From Firmicutes bacterium UBA4845 (GTDB taxonomy: Bacteria > Bacillota > Clostridia > Tissierellales > Sedimentibacteraceae), in contig DHER01000152.1 of NCBI GenBank assembly GCA_002399975.1, positions 1-22,659 of the forward strand: DNA of 22,659 nt, given 5' to 3'. Of this stretch, positions 1-8,407 are shown in pieces. Below the pieces are notes generated by a model that saw only the letters and a list, made by a program, of their open reading frames with translations, ran no database searches and was not told the origin of the DNA. Each line of letters opens with the position of its first letter. Positions within the stretch are counted from its first letter, which is position 1. A program made the translations under genes and the position numbers.

Positions 1-6
1 ATAATA

Positions 7-27
7 AGGAGCTGCCGAGCAGCTCCT
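7..27 (-). terminator. Terminator hairpin of the ornithine operon
   Basis: Nine-base perfect arms (7-15 and 19-27) with a three-base loop form a GC-rich hairpin. On the minus strand it overlaps the orr stop codon and is followed by an AT-rich run that leaves the window. It sits exactly at the end of the last gene of the operon, so an intrinsic terminator is likely. The full U-tract cannot be checked because the window ends here. Confidence 0.65.
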
Positions 28-1096
28 ATTTTATATATACTTTTTCAACAAACGGGCTTGTTGCTGCCCTTAATAAGCTTGAATAGTTTAATTTGAACTT
101 CACAATGCCTCCGACTTTATAATCTTCTTGTGAATTGTCAACATTTAAAATCAGATGATCTGAGCTGGCACCTAATACATATATTTCAGAGTCTATGGGA
201 TGCATGCCTTCAGGGTCTATATCCTGCCTTCCTGCCGCCAATATTGCTCTTTTTATTATTCCCAAGTCTTCATAAACAGGCTTGCTGCCAAAAGCATCGA
301 CACCTGTTTCTCCTACTGGGATAGACTGCTTCTTTTTCAATTCTATGATTTCCGCTTCAAATATAAAAGCATCATCATAAAACCCTTCAAGCATCTTACC
401 GTAGGAGGTTTCGTTCCCTAATAAAAAGGCTTCACCAACCCTCAGGTTATTTATTCTTTCAGGAAGCTCATTCCTGCCGATTAAATAAACTGAGCTTGAA
501 TTCCCTCCGGAAATCATTTTTAGTTTAATGTTGAATTTCCTCTCTATTTTTTCCGCCGTTTCAACTAAATAAGAAAGATTTTCTTTAGTTGGTATTACAG
601 CTCCATAGCATGTTAAATTCACCCCTATGCCGTACAGTTCAATATTCGCAAGCTTTAATATTTCTTCGGTTATATGATAAATTTCATTTTCATTTTTAAA
701 AAAAACGCCTTCCCTTAAATCTCCTAAATCGATCATCAAAAGTATTTTATGTTTTTTCCCTTGTTTTTCAGCCGCTTCATTTAACCTTATAATTGTATCA
801 ATTTCAGAATTTAATGACATGTCCGCATAACGAACCACTTCATCAACTTCAGATATCATAGGTAATCTTAAAAGCACTCTTTCCTTTTTTGTTCCCTCAT
901 ATTTTTTTAGGCTTTGAATTCTTGAATCTGCCAAATAATCAACATCCGATTCTTCAAGTAATTTATAAACCTCCATATCTGCACAACATCCTTTTGTCAC
1001 TATCATGAGAGAATGTCCTGAGGCCTTTACCATTTCTATTGTTTTGTACAGATTGTTTTTTAATTTTTTTAAATTAATAACGATTCTTGGATACAT
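26..1096 (-). CDS. orr: Ornithine racemase (PLP-dependent)
   Basis: The product interconverts L- and D-ornithine and so feeds D-ornithine to the aminomutase encoded upstream in the same operon. The 356-residue protein is an alanine-racemase-type TIM barrel. Residues 32-40 carry the PLP-lysine motif (VTKG, Lys35). A later ISGGNSS segment fits the phosphate-binding and substrate region of this family. The amino-acid racemase family has many members, and the specific call rests on the operon context with oraS/oraE. The start is ATG at 1096 with AGGAG six bases upstream. It begins nine bases after the MutL-like gene stops, which suggests coupled translation. It is the last gene of the operon, followed by a hairpin. 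Confidence 0.9.
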   Translation of the reverse strand: MYPRIVINLKKLKNNLYKTIEMVKASGHSLMIVTKGCCADMEVYKLLEESDVDYLADSRIQSLKKYEGTKKERVLLRLPMISEVDEVVRYADMSLNSEIDTIIRLNEAAEKQGKKHKILLMIDLGDLREGVFFKNENEIYHITEEILKLANIELYGIGVNLTCYGAVIPTKENLSYLVETAEKIERKFNIKLKMISGGNSSSVYLIGRNELPERINNLRVGEAFLLGNETSYGKMLEGFYDDAFIFEAEIIELKKKQSIPVGETGVDAFGSKPVYEDLGIIKRAILAAGRQDIDPEGMHPIDSEIYVLGASSDHLILNVDNSQEDYKVGGIVKFKLNYSSLLRAATSPFVEKVYIK

Positions 1097-1105
1097 GGCA
1101 TACTC

Positions 1106-2458
1106 CTATATTCTTAGGCTTTTTTTCATTAATTTAAGAGCGTCATCCGGGTATTTCTTCGACATCACACCCAAAGAGGACAATATATAATCTTCATCAA
1201 TCAATATTTTTGTTGTTTTTGGAGGATACAGTTCATGTTCCTTACCGTAACTTTTTATTTTTTCAAGTATTTCTCTCCTGCCCGGAAGCCTTGTAAGAGC
1301 TCCTCCTGTTCCTACAATATATTTTATTGCTGTTAAATCTTTTCCTTCAGCCACAGTCTTTTTTCCGGACGCTGTATAGAAATACCTCAAATGACCTGCA
1401 TGCCTTTCCAAAGAAGTCAAAACAGCTTTCTCGGTTAATCGTTCCACAAACTTCTTTTCCATATCGGTTTTGGGTATAGATTTATAATCAGCAAGAATTT
1501 CTTCCATATTTGCAAATTCTTCCTTAAGGTTCTCTGCTCCTATTTTTTCAATGACGTGCCGTACATTTACATATACGCCCAAGTCCCCCTCCACCGTACG
1601 CTTTGCTTCCGGCTCCGGGCTTATTAAAATAGAATTTATTTTCTCAGATCCCTTTGTTACTGAATGAACATCTGTTGTTGCTCCTCCCACATCAAATACA
1701 ACAAGATCTCCTATTTCTTCTTTTAAAACTCTGGCTGCTTCCATGACCGCACCAGGTGTGGGAATAATCGGACCATTGACCAGTTCTCTCACCTTTTCCA
1801 TTCCGGGCGCATGGACTATATGCTCTTCAAAAACATCCTGTATAACTTTTCTTGTAGGTTCTATAACAAGAGTATCTATTTTGGGATATACATTTTCTAC
1901 AATATACACCTGATTGCCAGCTTCTTCGCATATTAAATTTACTTCTTCCTGGTTTTCCACATTGCCTGCATAAATAACCGGGATTTTCAAATTCATGGAC
2001 AAAATCATATCCAGGTTGTAAAGTGCAGTTTCTCTTTCTCCGTAATCTACACCCCCTGCAACAAGGATTATATTAGGTTTTATCTCCTGGATTTTTTTCA
2101 AATCTGTTCTTCTTATTTTACCAGAGGTAACCATTTTAATTATTCCTCCGGCACCCAAAGCAGCCTCCTTTGCAGCTCTGACAGTCATGTCGTACACAAG
2201 TCCGTGAACAGTTATTTTCAGCCCCCCTGCGGCACTGCTTGTAGCAAGCACATCATCCCACGTCAAATCATCTGCATGCAAATTTCTAATTAAAGAATCA
2301 ATAGCGCCTCTAAGTCCAACAGTTACGTCTCCTTCCAAGACAGTTGTCGGTGCCTGGCCCTGACCTGCAAAGGCAGGAGCCCCAGTACCTATCCCATTGA
2401 ATGCATTTACAACCGTAGTGGTGCTGCCGATTTCCGCTACCAATACATCAACTTTCAA
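1106..2458 (-). CDS. MutL/GlmL-type ASKHA protein linked to ornithine aminomutase
   Basis: This 450-residue protein belongs to the family named after MutL (GlmL) of the glutamate mutase operon. It shows an actin/Hsp70-type ATPase fold. The phosphate-1 loop is at residues 8-16 (AEIGSTTTV), phosphate-2 at 256-264 (DVGGATTDV), and a GTGGALTR adenosine-side motif lies near residue 390. In glutamate mutase clusters this family is presumed to be a chaperone or reactivase for the adenosylcobalamin enzyme. By inference it could do the same for OraS/OraE, which inactivate during turnover. It starts at TTG 2458 inside the 3' end of oraE (11-base overlap). No ATG lies near enough to keep the phosphate-1 loop, so the TTG is the best start. 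The family call is firm; the role is inferred. Confidence 0.82.
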   Translation of the reverse strand: MKVDVLVAEIGSTTTVVNAFNGIGTGAPAFAGQGQAPTTVLEGDVTVGLRGAIDSLIRNLHADDLTWDDVLATSSAAGGLKITVHGLVYDMTVRAAKEAALGAGGIIKMVTSGKIRRTDLKKIQEIKPNIILVAGGVDYGERETALYNLDMILSMNLKIPVIYAGNVENQEEVNLICEEAGNQVYIVENVYPKIDTLVIEPTRKVIQDVFEEHIVHAPGMEKVRELVNGPIIPTPGAVMEAARVLKEEIGDLVVFDVGGATTDVHSVTKGSEKINSILISPEPEAKRTVEGDLGVYVNVRHVIEKIGAENLKEEFANMEEILADYKSIPKTDMEKKFVERLTEKAVLTSLERHAGHLRYFYTASGKKTVAEGKDLTAIKYIVGTGGALTRLPGRREILEKIKSYGKEHELYPPKTTKILIDEDYILSSLGVMSKKYPDDALKLMKKSLRI

Positions 2459-4652
2459 TATTAACCATTTCCCCCCTTCTTTTTACCAGGAAACTTGCCA
2501 CATCAATACCATGTGACCCTCTTCCAAATCCTGCATCAAGACCTGCATCAACAGCTGTCTCATTTGTTACCTGAGTTCCGCCGCAAACAATTATAACTTT
2601 ATCCCTTATACCTTTTTCAATACACAAGTCGTTAATCTTTTTCATATTTTTAATGTGGACGTCATCATGTGTAATTATTGTGCTAAGCAGTATTGCATCT
2701 GCATTAGTTTCAATTGCAGCGTCTACAAGCTTTTCAACAGGGCATGAAGTACCAAGGTATTCATATTTGATGCCGAAGCCTTCAATGCCGCCGTGCTTGA
2801 TATCCAGAGTTTCCTTTAATCCTACTGAATGCTCATCTTCTCCAACTGTGGCGGCAACAACAAACATCGGTTTTTCCTGAATGTCTTTTCTTATTTCAGC
2901 TTCTGACATGACTTCCTGTTTTTCAGGAATAACAAGCTTATTGACATCAATGTCAAAATTCACCTTGCCTTTAACTTCGCAGTAAGTTCCTTCTGCAGGG
3001 TGCATCACCTGTTTGTGTACTACTGTTACATCTTGAAGGCCCATTTTTTCTCCGCATTTTATGGCTGCAAATTCAGCTGTTCTTTCATCAAGAGGGAGAA
3101 ATATTGACAAAAGTACTGTACCGTCAGCTCTCCATTCTACCTCCGGTTTTACAAGGTTCGTATCATAGTATTTTTCAGCTTCCTTAAGCCTTACATTGAC
3201 GTTGTCGTTTTCGTCCAATTCGTCAATATATATAATTTTAGAATGATCCTCAAAAGTATCACCGCCTATAGCATCGCTTGCTTTCTTAAATTCTTTAGGA
3301 ATATTATTGTATCCATAGTGTACAGAAACAGGTGCAAAATAATCTTCATCTCTTTCATATATAGAACCGTATCCGACTCCGCCATCTATTTGACGTGCAA
3401 TGCCATCACCGTTTCTTTCAGGATATTTGCCGCTATCGATGAAAAAGCCCTGCTCCACAGCCTTAAAATATCCTCCTACCTCAAGAATCTCCTCCATAAA
3501 CAACACTGCTCTTTCTTTTAATTCTCTTACATCTTTTCCCAACGGTCCATCTCTGTCAAGCTTAACCATCTCTCTTAAACCGTCCATTCCCGTAAGAGCC
3601 TGCTTGGCTGTCATAACTCCGGCAATATTATTGTAGTGCCATGGCACATTCCTTCCTTCATCAGGCGTGATAGTAGATTGAATATCAGCACTTGTAAGTC
3701 TTGAAATTACCATGTTCAGCGTGTGTGTAACAGCTGCTTCACGGGTGTCAGATTCCATGTATTTTGTATTTTGCTGTGCTCTCATTTTATAGTCTTTGAA
3801 CAAATCTCGCAAGGCAACAGCATATGGCAAATCCAATCTCATACAAGGTGCCGGCGGAGCTGTTGGAGGAACAGTTGATAATGCTATATTTTCCGGCTTT
3901 ATTCCTACTTTTTTTGAAAATATGCAGTTGATAGCATGTTGAACCATCAGTTCGGGCATTACTTTCCAGGCCTGCATGGCTGTGGCATTGGCATTGTGAG
4001 CACCATCAATCTGGAGCATATCTGCCCATGCCATAATTTTCTTGGCTTCACACGCATCAACAAAACTTCTTACCATATTTATATTCCTGTACAATATATT
4101 ATACTGCGGATCTTGGTGAGCACCATTAACTCCTTCTTCAGCAAACATAACCGCTATATCAGGGCCTGCAACACCAGAAATATATGAGTGAAAATTAATC
4201 GGCCTGCCTACTTCATCTTCAATTAAATCACAGGCCTTTCTGCTGGCTCTTACCTGTTTTCTTGTAACCACAATACCGCCAATGCCCTGGTTAGTTCCTT
4301 CCATCAATGAATCTACATGAGATTGTCCTGCAGTTCTGATAACCATCAAGTGGTCGGCACCGTGCCATGCGGCCATACGCATCCTTCTTATGTCATCCTC
4401 AAATCTTCCGGATGCAATTTCTGTTGTAATAACACAGTCAGGCTGCGGATCTATGTACCCAAATCCTCTGCTGCCGGGAAGAGGCACAGAATTTTTAAGG
4501 CCTTCCGACGTTTCGTGGTACTCAAAGTCCCCTATCTTTCTCTTTTCATTTCTTCCATCTCTCCAATGCCATCCTCTTCTTCTTGGTTCGTATTTATCCA
4601 AATCCTTCAATAGTTCTTTTATATCTAATTTTTTATTAGGTTCAAGTTTCAT
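2448..4652 (-). CDS. oraE: D-ornithine 4,5-aminomutase, large subunit
   Basis: OraE with OraS converts D-ornithine to (2R,4S)-2,4-diaminopentanoate by radical amino-group migration, using adenosylcobalamin and PLP. From ATG 4652 the protein is 734 residues: a TIM-barrel part first, then a Rossmann cobalamin domain. The cobalamin DxHxxG motif is clear (DEHSVG, His about 608). Eleven residues later is a lysine in DIKHGG (about Lys619). The same spacing separates the cobalt-ligand His618 and PLP-binding Lys629 of the Clostridium sticklandii enzyme. I chose ATG 4652 because AAGGAG lies eight bases upstream. A GTG at 4661 would lie within the ribosome-binding site. It is 12 bases downstream of oraS, and its end overlaps the MutL-like gene. 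Confidence 0.96.
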   Translation of the reverse strand: MKLEPNKKLDIKELLKDLDKYEPRRRGWHWRDGRNEKRKIGDFEYHETSEGLKNSVPLPGSRGFGYIDPQPDCVITTEIASGRFEDDIRRMRMAAWHGADHLMVIRTAGQSHVDSLMEGTNQGIGGIVVTRKQVRASRKACDLIEDEVGRPINFHSYISGVAGPDIAVMFAEEGVNGAHQDPQYNILYRNINMVRSFVDACEAKKIMAWADMLQIDGAHNANATAMQAWKVMPELMVQHAINCIFSKKVGIKPENIALSTVPPTAPPAPCMRLDLPYAVALRDLFKDYKMRAQQNTKYMESDTREAAVTHTLNMVISRLTSADIQSTITPDEGRNVPWHYNNIAGVMTAKQALTGMDGLREMVKLDRDGPLGKDVRELKERAVLFMEEILEVGGYFKAVEQGFFIDSGKYPERNGDGIARQIDGGVGYGSIYERDEDYFAPVSVHYGYNNIPKEFKKASDAIGGDTFEDHSKIIYIDELDENDNVNVRLKEAEKYYDTNLVKPEVEWRADGTVLLSIFLPLDERTAEFAAIKCGEKMGLQDVTVVHKQVMHPAEGTYCEVKGKVNFDIDVNKLVIPEKQEVMSEAEIRKDIQEKPMFVVAATVGEDEHSVGLKETLDIKHGGIEGFGIKYEYLGTSCPVEKLVDAAIETNADAILLSTIITHDDVHIKNMKKINDLCIEKGIRDKVIIVCGGTQVTNETAVDAGLDAGFGRGSHGIDVASFLVKRRGEMVNIES

Positions 4653-4664
4653 CTCATTCACTCC

Positions 4665-5015
4665 TTAGAATAATGTGTCCACGTCGTCCCAATGTTTTCC
4701 GGACGCAAGCTCAAGACCTGCCTCTCTCACTGAACATCCGAGTTTTTTAGACAATCTCCATACAACGTTTCCGGCGCCCCTGCCCATTAATCCTTTGTTC
4801 ATAACACCTTCTACTATAGGCTTAACTTCAAGGCTGGAGAACCCCATCCTAAGTAAAACACTTCTTTCCACCGCCGGAGTTGTATTCTTTCTTCCCAATT
4901 CCAAAAGCGGGTCTACTATTTGTTCTGCTAAATCCCAAAATCTATCATATAATTCTTCGTCTGAAAGATTCGCCAGATGAGCTCTTCTTTTGTCAAAATC
5001 ATCGGCTCTTTTCAT
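4665..5015 (-). CDS. oraS: D-ornithine 4,5-aminomutase, small subunit
   Basis: This 116-residue protein matches the size and character of OraS, the small partner that forms the heterotetrameric D-ornithine aminomutase with OraE. It is rich in charged residues and has no cofactor motif of its own that I can see. Recognisable family stretches are the N-terminal RADDFDKRRAHLANL and the central VMNKGLMGRGAG. ATG 5015 has AGGAGG five bases upstream. It sits directly before oraE in the transcription order, as in known ornithine clusters. A gap of 123 bases, containing a hairpin, separates it from ortB. Confidence 0.93.
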   Translation of the reverse strand: MKRADDFDKRRAHLANLSDEELYDRFWDLAEQIVDPLLELGRKNTTPAVERSVLLRMGFSSLEVKPIVEGVMNKGLMGRGAGNVVWRLSKKLGCSVREAGLELASGKHWDDVDTLF

Positions 5016-5100
5016 GTTTGCCTCCTGTATTTAATATAATTTTCAATAGCGTGTTTTACGCCATTTGTCTTTAGTTTCTCCGTCATATTTATTCAGTAAC

Positions 5101-5126
5101 CGGCTCCAAATCAAATATTTGGGCCG
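5101..5126 (-). other. Intra-operon hairpin between ortB and oraS
   Basis: The arms are CGGC plus CCAAAT (5101-5104 and 5106-5111) and ATTTGG plus GCCG (5117-5126), with one bulged base and a five-base loop. It forms on either strand. On the transcribed minus strand no U-tract follows, so a classical terminator is unlikely. It lies just after the ortB stop in the only sizeable gap between ortB and orr. A role in RNA processing or stability is possible but not shown. Confidence 0.45.
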
Positions 5127-5138
5127 TCTGCTTAATTT

Positions 5139-6539
5139 TTATAGTGAAGCTATGACTTTGTTCACATATTCCGTATTTGTTTTTGTTTCTTCTGCAAGAA
5201 ATTTAATATCTGCACCATTGAGTTTTACATCATAATTTTTCAATGCATTTTTAATTAGTGATCTTCTCATATGGTCAAGATCTGCATCCTGTGCTTTTAT
5301 TAATGATGGATGTGACGGAAGGATAATATTCTTTCCGGGAATCTCATACTTAGGATCTCCAAATTTAACTTCTATGCCGTTTTCTCTTGCAAAGGTCAGC
5401 TGAGGCTGTATATGCTTGCCTGCTCCCGTATATTCTGTTTCCTGTACAACTATCATCTGATCCTGGTCCATTTCTTGTGACAGAGAAAATGCCGCTGTTA
5501 ATGCAGTGTTGCCTGCCGGCCCTTTTTCAAGCCCTTCAAGGCTTGCCAGTGTTTCTGTTATATAGAACACCTCACCCTGATGTACCGTCAGGTACCTGTC
5601 CATGTATCTTAAAGGCCTTGCTGCCGAACGAGGAACGTCCGACCTGTCCGGCCACATTGTATAGGGCATTCCAAACCCTGTATGTCCTGTTGTAAATGAC
5701 TTCTTGTTAAACTGCGTATCTGATGCCATATGCAGCCCTGACAAATCTACGCTGGCAGCAACCACCTTTGAATCTGCTCCCGCTTTTTTCAGCCCTCTTG
5801 CTGTTCCTGTAAGGTTTCCTCCTCCTGCATTTGTACACATTACAACGTCAGGATCCTTGCCATATTTTTCTCTGAACTGCACTGATATTTCATATCCCAG
5901 TGATTCAATTCCAGCCACGGCAAACGGCGTATACAGCGAAGCATTAAAATATCCTGTTTCTTCTAATACCCTCAGGAAGGTATAGAACAACTCAGGACCT
6001 ACTGTAAGCTGAATTACCTCTGCTCCTAAGGCTTCACATTTTCTTGCCTTTTCTATTATCTCCGGCTGCCCTACTCCTCTTGAGTCATAGCATTCCTGTA
6101 CTACTATGCACTTCAAGCCGTACATTGCTGCCTGTGATGCTACTGCAGCTCCGTAGTTTCCGCTTGTTGCACTGACAACTCCTTTATACCCCAGCTTGTA
6201 CGCCTGATATACTGCTGTTGACGCCCTTCTTGCCTTAAAGCTTCCGGATGCATTGGCTGCTTCATCTTTTATGAATATCCTTGCGCCTTTTCCATTAAGC
6301 GCACATTTTCTTGCTAATGAAGTTAAATTTCTCAATTCAATAACAGGTGTATTCCCCACACCATGTTCAGACTGAATCTTTTGAATTTTTTCAATTGTGA
6401 ATCCAGATTCTTTCATCATCGTTTCATAGTCAAAGGCAATTGAACCGCTTTCAAACTTTGAAAAATCCAAACCTGCAGCCTTTTTCATTATTTCAGGTTT
6501 TCTTGACATTACTCCTGCATAGCTCATATCTTTACTCAT
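5139..6539 (-). CDS. ortB: 2-amino-4-oxopentanoate thiolase, PLP (beta) subunit
   Basis: OrtB with OrtA cleaves 2-amino-4-oxopentanoate with CoA to acetyl-CoA and D-alanine, the final step of oxidative ornithine breakdown. The 466-residue protein has the fold-type II (threonine synthase-like) PLP signature SGSFKAR, with the Schiff-base lysine near residue 102. Glycine-rich phosphate-binding segments follow (SGNYGA, then NAGGGNLTG). I place the start at ATG 6539 because GGAGG lies eight bases upstream. A TTG at 6554 falls inside that ribosome-binding site. The first eight bases overlap the ortA stop, which suggests translational coupling of the two subunits. Confidence 0.94.
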   Translation of the reverse strand: MSKDMSYAGVMSRKPEIMKKAAGLDFSKFESGSIAFDYETMMKESGFTIEKIQKIQSEHGVGNTPVIELRNLTSLARKCALNGKGARIFIKDEAANASGSFKARRASTAVYQAYKLGYKGVVSATSGNYGAAVASQAAMYGLKCIVVQECYDSRGVGQPEIIEKARKCEALGAEVIQLTVGPELFYTFLRVLEETGYFNASLYTPFAVAGIESLGYEISVQFREKYGKDPDVVMCTNAGGGNLTGTARGLKKAGADSKVVAASVDLSGLHMASDTQFNKKSFTTGHTGFGMPYTMWPDRSDVPRSAARPLRYMDRYLTVHQGEVFYITETLASLEGLEKGPAGNTALTAAFSLSQEMDQDQMIVVQETEYTGAGKHIQPQLTFARENGIEVKFGDPKYEIPGKNIILPSHPSLIKAQDADLDHMRRSLIKNALKNYDVKLNGADIKFLAEETKTNTEYVNKVIASL

Positions 6540-6837
6540 TACTGTCGCCTCCAAACACTATATCTCTCACTTGATCGCTTATTTTTAACAGCTCAGGAAC
6601 AAATTTTCCAAAGTCATGCTTATAGTATGGATTAACTTCCAGCAATGTACCTTTTTCTATACGCTTAGTCCTTGTCAATACTGTCACTTCATCGCCAATA
6701 TCAGCATCTTCCTGCAAATATCCTTTTACCCACATCTCCAGAGGCACCTTTTTTGTATCATCAGGAACTTGAGGTGCTCTTTGAGACGGTTCCAGCACAT
6801 TTCTGTGAATCAATACCCATTCGCCTTTTTTAATCAT
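6532..6837 (-). CDS. ortA: 2-amino-4-oxopentanoate thiolase, small (alpha) subunit
   Basis: This 101-residue protein is the small subunit of the CoA-dependent thiolase that works with OrtB. It is mostly beta-strand-like, with the family's HRNVLEPSQRAPQVPDDTKKVPL stretch split around residues 11-33 and a C-terminal TYYKHDFG-like segment (NPYYKHDFGKFVPEL). ATG 6837 is preceded by AAGGAG at six bases. It overlaps ortB by eight bases and lies 55 bases after the NhaC-family gene. The assignment rests on size, composition and pairing with ortB. Confidence 0.9.
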   Translation of the reverse strand: MIKKGEWVLIHRNVLEPSQRAPQVPDDTKKVPLEMWVKGYLQEDADIGDEVTVLTRTKRIEKGTLLEVNPYYKHDFGKFVPELLKISDQVRDIVFGGDSNE

Positions 6838-6892
6838 TTATTACTCCTTATTCTTGTATTTAACTGAGATATCTTATCCCAGTCAGTACTTG

Positions 6893-8359
6893 TTAAACTG
6901 TTTTTTTCTGCTTTTTTTTCAAACATACTGCAGGCTCCTTTGGAATTCCGAAATTGGGAATAAACCTGTCAAGTCCTGTAAAGGTCCCAGCCAATATTAT
7001 AATTGTTGAAATCCAGCAGTAGAAATTTAAAAGAACATCTGCAAAGCCAAATTCATGCAGTGGATACAGGGCTGTTGCCATCATTATATAGTAAGCATAT
7101 CCTGTATGCCACGGAATAAGCGAAGCAGTCATAACTCCCATGGCGTCCGAAAAAATGGCATTACGTATTTTAAGCTTGTAAAGATCTTCTTCATTTCCTT
7201 CCACATTGTCCTCCAGAACTTGTTTGATAATAGGAGTTGCCGTAGCCACCTGTGCCGTTTCCTCGCACAACGTCATATTAAGCAGCAGGCAGAACACTCC
7301 ATTGCAGAAAAGCAGATGACGAACCTTCTTGCTGATTTTAACAAAAAACACAGACAAAAATTCGAAGGCTCCCATCCTTGACATTATACCTCCAAAACCA
7401 CAAACAAAAATAATAGTTACGATAGTCCAAGAACCTGCATCTGAAAATCCTTTATAAAGTAAATTAAATATTTGCTCAAGACTTGTCAGTGTCCCGGCAA
7501 AAACGCCTAAAACTATACCTGATAAAGCACCTGAAAGAAGACAGATAATAACATCAATACGGTTAAACGCCATGATTATAACAATAAAGATAGGTAAGAT
7601 CATATAAACGGGTACTCCTGATTCAACTTGAGCAAGTAACGTTAAAACAGCTGGCCGTTCTTCATGTAAAACTTCAATGCTTGAAGACGGAATATTTGCA
7701 AGCACGTTGCTGGCATCCTTAACTTCAGTGCCAAGGCCCATAGAAACAGAAGTCAGATAGAAACAAATAGAAGCCAGTATTATACAAATAATTGCATATG
7801 GTGCTTGTATTCGCAGTCGGTCGCTAAGCTTAACCCCCATGATTCCGGAGCTTAAAATTGTTGTATCAGACATAAGCCCAAAATTATCTCCAAAAGATGC
7901 TCCACCTATGCAAGCCGCAAAAGTCAGTCCTACATTTCCTCCCACAATATCCGTAAGCCACAGCATAGGAGGGAGAACTGCCGCATAAGTTCCCCAGGAA
8001 GTTCCTGTTGCTAGTGAAAGCAGACATCCAAGCAAAAATGACATAAGGGCAACAGTCCTTCCTGTTACACCAAAACCTATAAAAAGACGTATTACTGCCG
8101 CCGCCACGCCGGAGTTCATAAATACTTCAACCATTGCATATGCTGTAAGAAGAATGAAAAGAACAAATACGGACTCCTTTGCTCCTTCAGTTGCTATTTC
8201 CATTACCCCGGTGAAGCTCTTCTTCATTATAAGTTTGCAGAGCAATACCGCATAGAACATAGCAAGGCCTGCAGCTATAAGAATATCATATCCTGCTATT
8301 ACCATGCCTGCAATTAAAAATACAGGTGAAAATTTTATAAACGACATTAAAGCATTCAA
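6893..8359 (-). CDS. NhaC-family membrane antiporter in the ornithine operon
   Basis: This 488-residue integral membrane protein has about a dozen hydrophobic segments. It carries the NhaC-family landmarks TGTSWGT (118-124) and a GDNFGLMSDTT motif (157-167) equivalent to the GDxxSPxSDTT signature. Family members exchange Na+ for H+ or for organic anions and amino acids. Its place between ord and ortA suggests it moves ornithine in, alanine out, or balances ions during uptake; this is inference. The start is TTG 8359 with GGAGG seven bases upstream. The first ATG, four codons later, would be too far from that site. The C-terminus is lysine-rich. Confidence 0.85.
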   Translation of the reverse strand: MNALMSFIKFSPVFLIAGMVIAGYDILIAAGLAMFYAVLLCKLIMKKSFTGVMEIATEGAKESVFVLFILLTAYAMVEVFMNSGVAAAVIRLFIGFGVTGRTVALMSFLLGCLLSLATGTSWGTYAAVLPPMLWLTDIVGGNVGLTFAACIGGASFGDNFGLMSDTTILSSGIMGVKLSDRLRIQAPYAIICIILASICFYLTSVSMGLGTEVKDASNVLANIPSSSIEVLHEERPAVLTLLAQVESGVPVYMILPIFIVIIMAFNRIDVIICLLSGALSGIVLGVFAGTLTSLEQIFNLLYKGFSDAGSWTIVTIIFVCGFGGIMSRMGAFEFLSVFFVKISKKVRHLLFCNGVFCLLLNMTLCEETAQVATATPIIKQVLEDNVEGNEEDLYKLKIRNAIFSDAMGVMTASLIPWHTGYAYYIMMATALYPLHEFGFADVLLNFYCWISTIIILAGTFTGLDRFIPNFGIPKEPAVCLKKKQKKTV

Positions 8360-8407
8360 ATATTTTCCTCCAATATTATTTTAAATTTTTTTTACATTGC
8401 TTCCTAA

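Noticed and set aside
4317..4668. Plus-strand frames of 92-98 codons opposite oraE
   Set aside because: They mirror the codon pattern of oraE and have no start signals or recognisable domains.
5048..5063. Possible sigma-54 promoter upstream of oraS (minus strand TGGCGTAAAACACGCT)
   Set aside because: GG and GC are ten bases apart, but the -12 box lacks the TT before GC, and the site is partly a small palindrome. It also lies inside an operon.
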